DNA of 64,000 nt, taken from the NCBI RefSeq assembly GCF_012952295.1, contig NZ_JABBCH010000007.1:1-64000 (forward strand), given 5' to 3'. How positions within the stretch are numbered: position 1 is the first letter of the stretch; each line of letters begins with the position of its first letter. The DNA is from Crystallibacter degradans (GTDB lineage Bacteria; Actinomycetota; Actinomycetes; Actinomycetales; Micrococcaceae). Positions 31,369-40,390 of the stretch are shown here, piece by piece. The notes below the pieces were generated by a model that was given only the letters and a program-made list of their open reading frames with translations, did no database searches and had not been told where the DNA came from. Both the position numbers and the translations under genes were made by a program.

Positions 31369-32862
31369 ATGAAGACCATTCAGCACTGGATCAACGGCGC
31401 CGAGACCGCGCCGAACACCGGATCGCGCGTCTCCGACGTGACCAACCCCGCCACCGGCAAGGTGACCTCGAAGGTGGCTCTGGCCAGCGCCAGCACCGTG
31501 AACGATGCGGTTGCCGCGGCGACGGCGGCGTTCCCGCTCTGGCGCGACACCTCGCTGGCCAAGCGTGTGCAGATCCTCTTCCGCTTCCGCGAACTGCTGA
31601 ACGCCCGCAAGCCCGAACTGGCCGCGATCATCACCGCCGAGCACGGCAAGGTCCTCGACGACGCCCTCGGCGAGATCTCCCGCGGCCAGGAGGTTGTGGA
31701 GTTCGCCTGCGGCATCCCGCACCTGCTCAAGGGCGGCTACACCGAGAACGCCTCCACCAAGGTGGATGTCCACTCCGTCCGCCAGCCCGTGGGCCCGGCC
31801 GCGATCATCTCCCCGTTCAACTTCCCGGCCATGGTCCCGATGTGGTTCTTCCCGGTGGCGATCGCCGCCGGCAACACCGTGATCCTCAAGCCCAGCGAGA
31901 AGGACCCGACGGCGGCGAACTGGATGGCCGAACTGTGGAAGGAAGCAGGCCTGCCGGACGGCGTCTTCAACGTGGTCCACGGTGACAAGGAAGCCGTGGA
32001 CACCCTGCTGCAGCACCAGGACGTTAAGTCCGTGTCCTTCGTCGGCTCCACGCCCATCGCGCAGTACGTCTACCAGCAGGGCACCGCCACCGGAAAGCGC
32101 GTGCAGGCTTTGGGCGGCGCGAAGAACCACATGCTGGTTCTGCCGGATGCCGACCTGGACCTGGCCGCCGACGCCGCGGTCAACGCCGGCTACGGTGCCG
32201 CGGGTGAGCGCTGCATGGCCATCTCCGCCATCGTCGCCGTCGAGTCCATTGCGGACGAACTCGTCGCCAAGATCGCCGAACGCACCCGTACCTTGCGGAT
32301 CGGCGACGGCACCCGCGGCGCCGACATGGGCCCGCTGGTCACCGCCGCGCACCGCGAGAAGGTGGCCGGCTACATCGACGCCGGTGAGGCCGCCGGCGCC
32401 ACTATGGTCCTCGATGGCCGCAACGTGACCCCCGATGCCGAGGGCGATGGATTCTTCCTCGCCCCCACGCTGTTCGATAACGTCACGCCGGACATGTCCA
32501 TCTACACCGATGAGATCTTCGGCCCGGTACTCTCCGTGGTGCGCGTGCCCAGCTATGACGAGGGCCTGCAGCTCATCAACGCCAACCCGTACGGCAACGG
32601 CACCGCGATTTTCACGAACGACGGCGGGGCCGCCCGCCGCTTCGAGAACGAGATCGAGGTTGGCATGGTCGGCATCAACGTGCCCATCCCCGTGCCGATG
32701 GCGTACTACTCCTTCGGCGGCTGGAAGAACTCCCTCTTCGGCGACAGTCATGCCCACGGCGCCGAAGGCGTGCACTTCTTCACCCGCGGCAAGGTGGTCA
32801 CCTCCCGCTGGCTCGACCCGAGCCACGGCGGTATCAACCTTGGCTTCCCGCAGAACTCTTGA
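31369..32862 (+). CDS. mmsA: CoA-acylating methylmalonate/malonate-semialdehyde dehydrogenase
   Basis: This is a 497-residue aldehyde dehydrogenase. PAAIISPFNFPAMVPMWFFP and FVGSTPIAQYVY are the family's cofactor regions, GERCMAI contains the catalytic cysteine, and GGWKNSLFGD near the C-terminus is typical of MmsA/IolA. It converts malonate or methylmalonate semialdehyde plus CoA and NAD to acetyl- or propionyl-CoA, releasing CO2. AAGGAG precedes the ATG. It is cotranscribed with an omega-aminotransferase (27-nt gap), so the pair likely degrades beta-alanine or 3-aminoisobutyrate. Control by the divergent PucR protein is expected. Confidence 0.95.
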   Translation: MKTIQHWINGAETAPNTGSRVSDVTNPATGKVTSKVALASASTVNDAVAAATAAFPLWRDTSLAKRVQILFRFRELLNARKPELAAIITAEHGKVLDDALGEISRGQEVVEFACGIPHLLKGGYTENASTKVDVHSVRQPVGPAAIISPFNFPAMVPMWFFPVAIAAGNTVILKPSEKDPTAANWMAELWKEAGLPDGVFNVVHGDKEAVDTLLQHQDVKSVSFVGSTPIAQYVYQQGTATGKRVQALGGAKNHMLVLPDADLDLAADAAVNAGYGAAGERCMAISAIVAVESIADELVAKIAERTRTLRIGDGTRGADMGPLVTAAHREKVAGYIDAGEAAGATMVLDGRNVTPDAEGDGFFLAPTLFDNVTPDMSIYTDEIFGPVLSVVRVPSYDEGLQLINANPYGNGTAIFTNDGGAARRFENEIEVGMVGINVPIPVPMAYYSFGGWKNSLFGDSHAHGAEGVHFFTRGKVVTSRWLDPSHGGINLGFPQNS

Positions 32863-32889
32863 CCCGGCGTCGTTGTTAAGGAGCGCAGC

Positions 32890-34260
32890 ATGAGCATCAC
32901 CACCGATTCCCCGCTCACCGAGGCGGAACTGGCCTCCGCAAAGCGGGCGTATGAGCTGGACCGCAAGCACGTGTTCCACTCCTGGTCCGCCCAGGAGCAG
33001 CTCAAGCCCATGGTCATCACGCGGGCGGACGGCAGTTACGTCTGGGACGGCGAGGGCAACAAGCTGCTGGATTTTTCCTCGCAGCTGGTCAACACCAACA
33101 TCGGCCACCAGCACCCCAAGGTGGTGGCGGCCATCCAGGAACAGGCCGGCAAGCTGTGTACGGTTGCGCCGCAGCACGCCAATGACGCGCGCTCCGAGGC
33201 CGCCCGGCTCATCGCCGAGCTCACGCCGGGGGACTTGAACCGGATCTTCTTCACCAACGGTGGTGCCGATGCGGTGGAGCACGCCATCCGCATGGCGCGG
33301 CTGCACACCGGCAAGTACAAGGTGCTCTCCGCGTACCGCTCCTACCACGGCGGCACCGCCCTGGCCGTGAACGTCACGGGCGACCCGCGGCGGATCCCCA
33401 ACGACTACGGCAACGCCGGCACAGTGCACTTCCATGCGCCGTTCCTCTACCGCAGCCAGTTCCACGCGGCCACCGAGGCGGAGGAATCCCAGCGCGCGCT
33501 GGAGCATCTGGAGACCACTATCCAGCTGGAGGGTGCGTCCAATATTGCCGCGATCATCCTCGAGTCCATCCCGGGCACCGCCGGCATTATGGTGCCGCCG
33601 CCGGGCTACCTGCAGGGTGTGCGGGAGCTGGCCACGAAGTACGGGATCATCTTCATCGCGGACGAGGTCATGTCCGGCTTTGGGCGCTCCGGCAAATGGT
33701 TCGCCATCGACCACTTCGACGTGGCGCCGGACCTGCTCACCTTCGCCAAGGGCGTGACCTCCGGGTACGTCCCACTGGGCGGCGTGGCCATCTCCGAGGA
33801 GATCTACTCCACCTTCGCGCAGCGGCCCTACCCGGGCGGGCTGACCTACTCCGGGCATCCGCTGGCTTCCGCGGCGGCCGTCGCCACGATCAATGCCATG
33901 CGCGATGAGTCGATGGTGGAGAACGCGGCCTCGCTCGGCGAAAGCGTGGTGGCGCCGGCACTGGCCCGCATGGCGGAACGGCACACCAGCATCGGCGAGG
34001 TCCGCGGCACCGGCATGTTCTGGGCGATCGAGCTGGTCAAGAACCCTGCCACCCGCGAGCCGTTGGCCCCGTACGGTGCGTCCAGCCCGGAGATGAACGA
34101 GCTGATCGGCGCGTGCAAGTCCCGCGGCTTGCTGCCGTTCGCCAACTTCAACCGGATCCACGTGGTGCCGCCGCTGAACATCACCGGAGAGGACCTCCAG
34201 GCAGGCCTGGCCATCCTCGACGAGGTGTTCGACCTCGCGGACGCCCACGTGCAGGGCTAA
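32890..34260 (+). CDS. class-III omega-aminotransferase (beta-alanine/GABA type)
   Basis: This is a 456-residue PLP enzyme. It begins with the family LDFSSQLVNTNIGHQHPKVV block, has FFTNGGADAVEHAIRMAR and YHGGTALA, the aspartate FIADEVMSGFGRSGKW, the Schiff-base lysine in FAKGVTSGYVPLGG, and YSGHPLA. It probably transfers the amino group of beta-alanine or a similar omega-amino acid to pyruvate or 2-oxoglutarate, giving a semialdehyde for the MmsA-type dehydrogenase encoded just upstream. AAGGAG precedes the ATG. The precise amino donor is inferred from the neighbour, not from residues. A strong terminator follows. Confidence 0.93.
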   Translation: MSITTDSPLTEAELASAKRAYELDRKHVFHSWSAQEQLKPMVITRADGSYVWDGEGNKLLDFSSQLVNTNIGHQHPKVVAAIQEQAGKLCTVAPQHANDARSEAARLIAELTPGDLNRIFFTNGGADAVEHAIRMARLHTGKYKVLSAYRSYHGGTALAVNVTGDPRRIPNDYGNAGTVHFHAPFLYRSQFHAATEAEESQRALEHLETTIQLEGASNIAAIILESIPGTAGIMVPPPGYLQGVRELATKYGIIFIADEVMSGFGRSGKWFAIDHFDVAPDLLTFAKGVTSGYVPLGGVAISEEIYSTFAQRPYPGGLTYSGHPLASAAAVATINAMRDESMVENAASLGESVVAPALARMAERHTSIGEVRGTGMFWAIELVKNPATREPLAPYGASSPEMNELIGACKSRGLLPFANFNRIHVVPPLNITGEDLQAGLAILDEVFDLADAHVQG

Positions 34261-34280
34261 CGCACCTGCAAACAAGACAA

Positions 34281-34319
34281 CGACGTCGGCACCTGGGCGG
34301 GTGCCGGCGTCGCTGTTTT
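34281..34319 (+). terminator. rho-independent terminator of the mmsA operon
   Basis: CGACGTCGGCACC (34281-34293) pairs with GGTGCCGGCGTCG (34300-34312) with one G-T pair over a 6-nt loop, followed by CTGTTTT. Confidence 0.85.
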
Positions 34320-34356
34320 GGTGTCGGTTCCGGGTTGGCGGCCCTGCGCGGCGGTG

Positions 34357-34842
34357 TTAGGCGACCGCCGCTTCCTCCACCGGCACCTTCCGGAACAGGC
34401 TCCTGAAGGTGAAGAACAGCGCTGCCGACGTCGCCAGGACCAGCAGGGAAGCGAAAGCCAGCGTGTCCGGCTGCTCGGAGAACAGCAGCGGGATCCGCCG
34501 GCCCGGCGCCAGGATGGCGAACACGAAGGCGATTACGGTCCCGAGGTAGCTGCCGATCATGTTGCCCCGGTGCGCCTGGATCTTCCCGCGGATGGCGCTG
34601 ACCAGGCCGAGGGTGACGGTCAGGAGGGTGAAGGCAGAGAGGCCGTGCAGCCAGGTGAAGCCGCCGTCCGTCTGGATCCAGAAGCTGCTGATGCACAGGT
34701 AGTACATGGCGCCGATCCAGGTGAAGCCGATGGCTTTGTGCACCCTGTCCTTGGCGCGGCGGAAGATGTTCATCGGGCCGAGCACCAGAACGTAGCCGGC
34801 CGCGATGGCGTGGGTGGCAATGAGCCAGTTCCAGGTTTCCAT
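34357..34842 (-). CDS. DUF2306 membrane protein
   Basis: This is a 161-residue integral membrane protein with four to five hydrophobic helices. WLIATHAIAAGYVLVLGPMNIFRR, KAIGFTWIGAMYYLCISSFWI, WLHGLSAFTLLTVTLGLVSAIRG and HRGNMIGSYLGTVIAFVFA fit the DUF2306 family, whose conserved histidines (in THA, HKA, HG, HRG) could hold haem or metal. Function of the family is not established. It is divergent from a MerR regulator, and a perfect 7+1+7 palindrome lies 9 bp before its start, so it is the probable MerR target. Confidence 0.82.
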   Translation of the reverse strand: METWNWLIATHAIAAGYVLVLGPMNIFRRAKDRVHKAIGFTWIGAMYYLCISSFWIQTDGGFTWLHGLSAFTLLTVTLGLVSAIRGKIQAHRGNMIGSYLGTVIAFVFAILAPGRRIPLLFSEQPDTLAFASLLVLATSAALFFTFRSLFRKVPVEEAAVA

Positions 34843-34850
34843 GGTTATAA

Positions 34851-34906
34851 GATAGTACTACTATCCACGGGTGTATACAGGATAGTTGCCGGCCGATTCG
34901 CTATCC
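34851..34906. promoter_or_regulatory. MerR-type operators between divergent genes
   Basis: GATAGTACTACTATC (34851-34865) is a perfect palindrome, and GGATAG (34880-34885) with CTATCC (34901-34906) forms a second inverted pair using the same GATAG half-site. Both lie in the 78-bp gap between the DUF2306 gene and the merR-type gene. Confidence 0.65.
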
Positions 34907-34920
34907 GTTAGGAGCCTCCT

Positions 34921-35613
34921 GTGCAGCTGAAAGAGTTGAGCCATGCCAGCGGGGTATCCGTTGCCAGCATCAAGTTCTACCTGCGCGAAGACCTGCTCCA
35001 GCCCGGGGAGCCAGGCAGCGCCAACCGCGCCGAGTACACGCAGGAGCACCTTGACCGGCTGGAACTGATCCGGCTGCTCCGGCAGGTGGTTGGCCTGGGT
35101 TTGGACAAGATCAAAACCCTCACGTCCGCCGTCGATAATCCCGAGGTGGACGTGCTCAACCTGCTCGGCCTGGCGCAGGCGACGGTGCTGGGCCTGCCGG
35201 CCGAGGCCGTTCCGGACCACCGCTGGACCACGGAGCTGATGTCCGGCGGCCGCTGGCTGGATGCTCCGTCTCCCGCGCGGAACTCGCTGAGCGAGCTGTT
35301 CGGCCAGATGGAGGAGCTCGGCATGGCCCCTGACGCCACGGTGCTTTCCGCCTACGCTGCCGCTGTGGATCAGGTGGCGGCCCTGGATATCGGCCATGTG
35401 GCGGAACAGTCCACGCGGGACCAGATGGTCCGGACCGTTGCCATGGGAACCTTTCTCTACAGCAAGTTGCTGCTGCGGATGCTCGCCCTGGCCCAGACCT
35501 CGCGGGCGATGCAGCGGTTTCCGGAGCGGCGGGCCGCCGGATCGGCAGGAACTGATTCCAATGATGGTCCAGCTAACGACGACGGCGGGGCCGCCGGCCG
35601 CTCCGGGGCCTAG
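34921..35613 (+). CDS. MerR-family transcriptional regulator
   Basis: This is a 230-residue regulator with the N-terminal MerR winged helix ([31 protein letters not shown], then [27 protein letters not shown]). A 140-residue helical C-terminal domain without an obvious cysteine metal site follows, so it probably senses an organic ligand. It starts at GTG with TTAGGAG upstream. It is divergent from the DUF2306 gene and shares palindromic GATAG sites with it. The TAG stop shares the CTAG at 35610-35613 with the stop of the convergent DUF1445 gene. Confidence 0.92.
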   Translation: MQLKELSHASGVSVASIKFYLREDLLQPGEPGSANRAEYTQEHLDRLELIRLLRQVVGLGLDKIKTLTSAVDNPEVDVLNLLGLAQATVLGLPAEAVPDHRWTTELMSGGRWLDAPSPARNSLSELFGQMEELGMAPDATVLSAYAAAVDQVAALDIGHVAEQSTRDQMVRTVAMGTFLYSKLLLRMLALAQTSRAMQRFPERRAAGSAGTDSNDGPANDDGGAAGRSGA

Positions 35614-36449
35614 GGAACCAGGTAGTCGCTGTCGCGCGCGTCGGTAATGAGCATGTGCCCGGGCGCGTGGCCGATCGCAAGGGCGGGGCGTGACTCCATC
35701 ACCGCGGCCTGCGGCGTGACACCGCACGCCCAGAACACCGGAATGTGGCCCTGCGGAATCTGCACGGGATCGCCGAAGTCGGGCCTGCCCAGGTCGCCGA
35801 TGCCCAGCTCCGCAGGGTTTCCCACGTGCACGGGGGCGCCGTGTACGGCGGGGTAGCGGGACGTGATGCGCACGGCGTCGGCCACCCTTGAAGCGGGGAT
35901 GGGCCGCATCGAAACTACCAGCGGTCCTGATATCGATCCGGCCGGTTCGCAGCGCACGTTGGTCTTGTACATCGGCACGTTCACGTTCTGGTCGATGTGC
36001 GCCACCGGGATCCCGCCCTCGCGCAGCGCCGATTCAAACGTGAACGAGCAGCCCACGATGAACGTGACAAGGTCCTCGCGCCAGTACTCGCTGATGTCCG
36101 TCGGTTCGGCCACCCTCTGTCCGTCGAGGTAGACCGTATAGCGGGGCACGTCGGTGCGGATGTCCCCGCCCGCCAGCAGCGGCCCGGTGACCTCGCCGGC
36201 GTCGAGCACTCCCAGAATCGGACACGGCTTGGGGTTCCGCTGGGCGAAGAGCAGCACGTCGAAGGCAAACTCGCGCGGGACGATCATCAGGTTCGCCTGG
36301 GCATAGCCGCGTGACCAGCCGGCCGTCGGAACGGCCAGGCCCGAGCGGAACATCGCGCGCGCCTCCGCCGGGGCCAGGGCGCCCGGGTCCTCGGGCACGG
36401 AGACCGGATCCGCCATGTTCGCGTTCGCTACGTTCTGCATGTTCTCCAT
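35610..36449 (-). CDS. DUF1445 family protein, D-glutamate cyclase-like hydro-lyase
   Basis: This is a 279-residue protein of the DUF1445/UPF0317 family. Recognisable blocks are [59 protein letters not shown] and [12 protein letters not shown], ending APGHMLITD. Characterised relatives cyclise D-glutamate to 5-oxo-D-proline. It is cotranscribed downstream of an NRAMP-like transporter and divergent from the PxpABC-type operon, which fits a pathway through 5-oxoproline or a related lactam. The start at 36449 has alternatives at 36440 and 36416. Reaction assignment is by family and context. Confidence 0.85.
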   Translation of the reverse strand: MENMQNVANANMADPVSVPEDPGALAPAEARAMFRSGLAVPTAGWSRGYAQANLMIVPREFAFDVLLFAQRNPKPCPILGVLDAGEVTGPLLAGGDIRTDVPRYTVYLDGQRVAEPTDISEYWREDLVTFIVGCSFTFESALREGGIPVAHIDQNVNVPMYKTNVRCEPAGSISGPLVVSMRPIPASRVADAVRITSRYPAVHGAPVHVGNPAELGIGDLGRPDFGDPVQIPQGHIPVFWACGVTPQAAVMESRPALAIGHAPGHMLITDARDSDYLVP

Positions 36450-36455
36450 GTTTCT

Positions 36456-37682
36456 CTAGCCCATAATTTCTACGAGGCCGGTTAGGGAATTCCACCCCAG
36501 GAACAGGGTCAAGAGCCAGGCCGTCACGCCCACAATCAGCAACCATTTCGGGTACGCATAGCCGTGCATCAGGTCCCGCCGGCGCCATGCCACCCAGAGC
36601 AGAACCCCGAAGCCGACCGGCAGGATCAGGCCGTTGAATGCGCCAGCAAAGATGAGCAGTTGCTGCGGCGCCTGGCCCAGGAACATGTAGACCACGGCAC
36701 AGAACGCGATAAAGGCGACGGTGATGAGATTGCGCTTGCGGTCCGACGTTCCCGTGTGCGTCACGAAGGAAACGGAGGTGTAGGCGGCGCCGATTACGGA
36801 GGTCAAAGCGGCGGCCCAGAGCACGATGCCGAACATGCGCATGCCGATTTCGCCGGCAGCCGCGCCGAAAGCCTCGGCCGCCATGTTGTTACTGGTCAGG
36901 GTCACCCCGCCGGCAACTACGCCGAGGATTGCCAGGAAGAGCAGTACGCGCATCACGCCGGTGACCAGGATTCCCAGGACCGAGCTGCGCGTAATTTCCC
37001 TGACATGCTCCACGCCAGTGGCCCCGGAGTCCAGCATACGGTGGGCGCCGGCGTAGGTGATGTAGCCGCCCACTGTGCCGCCGATGAGCGTGGTGATGAT
37101 CAGGAAGTCGACCTTTTCCGGCAGGAACGTATTCTTCAGCGCATCGCCCAGCGGCGGGGCGGCGACAATAGCTACGTACAGCATCAGCAGGATCATCACT
37201 GCGCCGAGCAGCACCACAATCCGGTCCAGAGCGTAGCCCGCCCATTTGGAGAGGAAGATCAGGATGGCGATAGCGGCCGAGATGGCGCCGCCGATCTTCG
37301 GGTCCAGTCCCATCATGGCGTTGACGCCCAGGCCGGTGCCCGCGATGTTGCCAATGTTGAAGACCAGGCCGCCAAGGAACACCAGACCGGCGAGGAACCA
37401 GCCGACCCCGGGAAGCACCTTGTTGCCGAGTTCCTGGGCGCGCATGCCGGAAATGCCGACCACGCGCCACACGTTCAGCTGGACGGCGATGTCCACGAGG
37501 ATGGAGAGCAGGATGGCGAAGGCGAACGCCGCGCCCAGCTGCACCGTGAAGACAGTGGTCTGGGTAATGAAGCCCGGGCCGATGGCGCTGGTGGCCATGA
37601 GGAACATGGCGCCCAGCAGCGCGGTGCGCTGGAGATTCGGCCGCACCTTGACCGGTTTCGTTTTTTCCATTGTCTTTCCCAT
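36456..37682 (-). CDS. NRAMP-family transporter
   Basis: This is a 408-residue membrane protein with about 11 helices. The first helix region is AIGPGFITQTTVFT in place of the metal-binding DPGN of true MntH proteins, so manganese transport is doubtful. Such divergent NRAMP members are regularly encoded beside LamB/YcsF, DUF1445 and 5-oxoprolinase-type genes and are thought to import the organic substrate. Start may be 37682 or the ATG at 37670. It is divergent from pxpA, and three copies of the palindrome ATTGTTGAACAAT-type operator lie between them, so both operons are probably co-regulated by the GntR protein at 42181. Confidence 0.88.
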   Translation of the reverse strand: MGKTMEKTKPVKVRPNLQRTALLGAMFLMATSAIGPGFITQTTVFTVQLGAAFAFAILLSILVDIAVQLNVWRVVGISGMRAQELGNKVLPGVGWFLAGLVFLGGLVFNIGNIAGTGLGVNAMMGLDPKIGGAISAAIAILIFLSKWAGYALDRIVVLLGAVMILLMLYVAIVAAPPLGDALKNTFLPEKVDFLIITTLIGGTVGGYITYAGAHRMLDSGATGVEHVREITRSSVLGILVTGVMRVLLFLAILGVVAGGVTLTSNNMAAEAFGAAAGEIGMRMFGIVLWAAALTSVIGAAYTSVSFVTHTGTSDRKRNLITVAFIAFCAVVYMFLGQAPQQLLIFAGAFNGLILPVGFGVLLWVAWRRRDLMHGYAYPKWLLIVGVTAWLLTLFLGWNSLTGLVEIMG

Positions 37683-37729
37683 CTGGATTGGTGACCACTG
37701 TCACAGAACGATGGGAAAGACACTACAGG

Positions 37730-37789
37730 TTGTTGAACAATCCACGCAAGAGATTGTTCAACAAACTTTCGGAGAATTGTTGAACAATC
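37730..37789. promoter_or_regulatory. three-copy GntR-type operator array
   Basis: TTGTTGAACAATC occurs at 37730-37742, inverted at 37752-37764, and at 37777-37789. The core ATTGTTGAACAAT is a perfect 6+1+6 palindrome in the third copy. The array fills the divergent promoter between the NRAMP and PxpA genes, matching FadR/GntR-type palindromes. Confidence 0.8.
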
Positions 37790-37841
37790 TGAAATTGTGA
37801 GGCATTCTTGATGGAAGAACCAACGAGACGGGTGTCACATC

Positions 37842-38600
37842 ATGGCTTTTATTGACTTGAACAGCGACGTCGGGGAATCCTTCGGCAACTGGCAGATGGG
37901 CGACGACGCCGCCATCTTCCGTTCCGTATCCAGCGCCAATGTCGCGTGCGGCTTCCACGCCGGTGATCCGAGCACCATCGCCCAGACCTGCCGGGATGCC
38001 GTGGCCGCCGGAGTGACCATCGGCGCCCACGTCGGCTACCGGGATCTGGCCGGTTTCGGCCGGCGGTTCCTGGACTGCACGCCGGGCGAACTGGCCGACG
38101 ATGTGCTCTACCAGCTGGGGGCGCTGCAGGCACTGGCCCGCGCGGCCGGCGCGGAAATCCGCTACGTGAAGCCGCACGGCGCGCTGTACAACACGATCGT
38201 CCACCACGAGGGGCACGCCCAGGCCGTGGTCGACGCCGTCCATTCCTTCGGGACCGACCTGCCGTTGCTGCTGCTGCCGGGTTCGCTGGCGCTGGCCAAG
38301 GCCGAGGCTGCAGGGCTTCGCGGTGTCGCCGAGGCCTTCGCCGACCGCGCCTACAACCCCGACGGCACGCTGGTCTCCCGTCGTGAAGCCGGCGCCGTGC
38401 TGCACGATCCGGAGGTCGTCGTCGCGAACATGGTCCGGCTGGCGCAGGACGGCGAGATCGTCGCCGTCGACGGTTCCGTTGTTAAGGTGCAGGCCGAGAG
38501 CATTTGCGTGCACGGGGACACCCCCGGCTCCGTGGCCATGGCCGCAGCCGTCCGCACCGGCTTGGAGGCCGCGGGAGTCGGCGTCCGGAGTTTCGCGTGA
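37842..38600 (+). CDS. pxpA: LamB/YcsF family, 5-oxoprolinase subunit A
   Basis: This is a 252-residue TIM-barrel-like protein with the family opening [63 protein letters not shown] and [23 protein letters not shown]. It forms the A subunit of the prokaryotic ATP-dependent 5-oxoprolinase with PxpB and PxpC. It is the first gene of the rightward operon. Its TGA overlaps the GTG start of the PxpB-PxpC fusion (GTGA), so subunits are translationally coupled. Confidence 0.94.
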   Translation: MAFIDLNSDVGESFGNWQMGDDAAIFRSVSSANVACGFHAGDPSTIAQTCRDAVAAGVTIGAHVGYRDLAGFGRRFLDCTPGELADDVLYQLGALQALARAAGAEIRYVKPHGALYNTIVHHEGHAQAVVDAVHSFGTDLPLLLLPGSLALAKAEAAGLRGVAEAFADRAYNPDGTLVSRREAGAVLHDPEVVVANMVRLAQDGEIVAVDGSVVKVQAESICVHGDTPGSVAMAAAVRTGLEAAGVGVRSFA

Positions 38601-40390
38601 GCGTCACCGGGCTCCGGTTCGCCGGCACGCGCGCCCTGCTCGTTGAGCTCTCGAGTCTCGACTCCGTGCTGGCCCTGCACGCACACCTGCTCGGCTCTCC
38701 GCTGCCTGGCCAAGTCGATGTGCTTGCCGCCGCGAGCACCGTGCTGATCAAATGCGACACCCGCGCCCACGCGCTCAAGGCGCGCGACGCCGTCGAACGT
38801 CTCGAACTCGGTGCCGCCCCCGCAGCATCGGGGGAAATCGTGGAAATTCCGGTAAATTACGCCGGCGAAGACCTCGCCGAGGTCGCGCGGCTCACCGGCC
38901 TCAGCCCCGAGGGCGTGGTCAATGCGCACACCGGGCAGCTGTGGACCGCGGCCTTTGGCGGCTTCGCCCCGGGCTTCGCCTACCTCGTGGGTGAAGACCA
39001 GGTGCTTGACGTGCCACGCCGGGATACCCCGCGCACCGCTGTGCCGGCCGGGGCCGTGGCGCTCGCCGGCGGTTATTCGGCGGTGTATCCGCGCAAGTCT
39101 CCCGGCGGCTGGCAGCTGATCGGGCATACCAGCACCGTGATGTGGGATCTTGACCGGGCCAATCCCGCCCTGATCCGGCCGCAGGACCGGGTCCGGTTTG
39201 TGCCCGCCCGCGAATCCATCGCTGCGCGCTCCGAAGCGGCCACGCTGCACACGGAGGACATGCAGGAAGAGCAGGGCGTTATGCAGCAACAGCCCGTGTC
39301 GCAATCAGCCGCCCAGTCCGCAGCCGAGCCTCAAGCCCCCCAGCAATCCGGCACCGCCGGTTCAGCCCTCCAAATAGTTTCCCCCGGCCTGCGGTCGCTG
39401 TTGCAGGATCTTGGCCGGCCCGGTCTGGGCGACCTCGGCGTGAGCGCGTCCGGTGCCGTGGACCAAACTGCCGCCCGCCAGGCCAACCGGCTGGTGGGCA
39501 ATGGCAGCGGGGCTGCCGTGATCGAGAATTTGTTCGGTTCGCTGGTGCTGCGTGCCCGCGGCGACCAGGTGCTGGCAGTCACCGGCGCCCGCGTTGAACT
39601 GACCATCAGTCCTTCCGGACGCCGGCCGCCCCAAGACGCGCCCTTCGCACTGCTCGACGGCGAAACACTGGCCCTCGGCCCCGCCAACACCGGTCTGCAG
39701 GCGTATATCGCCGTGCGTGGCGGCATCGAGGTGGAGCCGGTGCTTGGCAGCCGCTCCACGGACACGATGTCCGGGCTCGGACCCGCGCCGCTGGCGGCCG
39801 GTTCGGTGCTGCCGCTCGGCAGAACCTCCAACCGGCATGTGGTCGCTACGCCGGAGCCGTCCGCGCTGCGCGTTGCCCCCGGGGAAGCAGCCACGCTGCG
39901 CATCACGGCCGGACCCCGCGATGACTGGTTCGGGCCGGCCGGACTCAAGCGGCTCACAGGCCAGAAGTGGCTGGCCAGTTCCGCCTCGGACCGCATCGGC
40001 CTCCGCTTGGAACTCCCCGGCGATAGCGACGGCGAAAACGACACCGAAAACGACGGCGAGGGCGCTGGCGGCAGCGACGCCGGCAAGGGGGCCAACCGCT
40101 CCGCAACACCCGCGCCACTGGCACGCATTCTCGACGGGGAGCTCAAGAGCGAAGGCGTTGTCGCCGGCTCCCTGCAGGTTCCGCCCTCCGGGCTGCCGGT
40201 ACTCTTCCTCGCCGATCATCCGGTGACGGGCGGGTACCCGGTGATTGCCGCCGTCGTACCTGAGGATCTGCCGGTGGCGGCGCAGCTGCCGCCCGGAACC
40301 ACCATCCGCTTTGTCCTGGTCGACCCGGACACCCTGCAGCCGCCCGGCACTCCCGGCGCCACGACTTCCGAGGAAGGACCCCGTCCATGA
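38597..40390 (+). CDS. PxpB-PxpC fusion (allophanate-hydrolase subunit 1/2 or carboxyltransferase-like)
   Basis: This is a 597-residue fusion beginning at the GTG of 38597. Residues 1-about 210 are the subunit-1 (AHS1) domain with [31 protein letters not shown] and [14 protein letters not shown] Gln/Ala-rich linker follows. Residues about 245-597 are the AHS2 domain with [16 protein letters not shown]-like [39 protein letters not shown] and [12 protein letters not shown]. Within it an Asp/Glu/Gly-rich insert (about 40018-40119) looks disordered. Subunits are separate in E. coli. Together with PxpA it should hydrolyse 5-oxoproline. The adjoining biotin carboxylase gene suggests a carboxyltransferase-type variation as in urea amidolyase. 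It overlaps the next gene as ATGA. Confidence 0.92.
   Translation: MSVTGLRFAGTRALLVELSSLDSVLALHAHLLGSPLPGQVDVLAAASTVLIKCDTRAHALKARDAVERLELGAAPAASGEIVEIPVNYAGEDLAEVARLTGLSPEGVVNAHTGQLWTAAFGGFAPGFAYLVGEDQVLDVPRRDTPRTAVPAGAVALAGGYSAVYPRKSPGGWQLIGHTSTVMWDLDRANPALIRPQDRVRFVPARESIAARSEAATLHTEDMQEEQGVMQQQPVSQSAAQSAAEPQAPQQSGTAGSALQIVSPGLRSLLQDLGRPGLGDLGVSASGAVDQTAARQANRLVGNGSGAAVIENLFGSLVLRARGDQVLAVTGARVELTISPSGRRPPQDAPFALLDGETLALGPANTGLQAYIAVRGGIEVEPVLGSRSTDTMSGLGPAPLAAGSVLPLGRTSNRHVVATPEPSALRVAPGEAATLRITAGPRDDWFGPAGLKRLTGQKWLASSASDRIGLRLELPGDSDGENDTENDGEGAGGSDAGKGANRSATPAPLARILDGELKSEGVVAGSLQVPPSGLPVLFLADHPVTGGYPVIAAVVPEDLPVAAQLPPGTTIRFVLVDPDTLQPPGTPGATTSEEGPRP

Noticed and set aside
31357-34275. 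Very long open frame antisense to mmsA and the aminotransferase (about 970 codons)
   Set aside because: It is the mirror of two well-recognised genes; codon bias of the GC-rich sense strand keeps the antisense frame open and its translation is repetitive in His, Gly and Val with no domain.
36456-37682. Manganese transporter MntH
   Set aside because: The metal-binding DPGN of the first helix is replaced (AIGPGFITQT), and the neighbours are 5-oxoproline-type genes, so organic substrate transport fits better.
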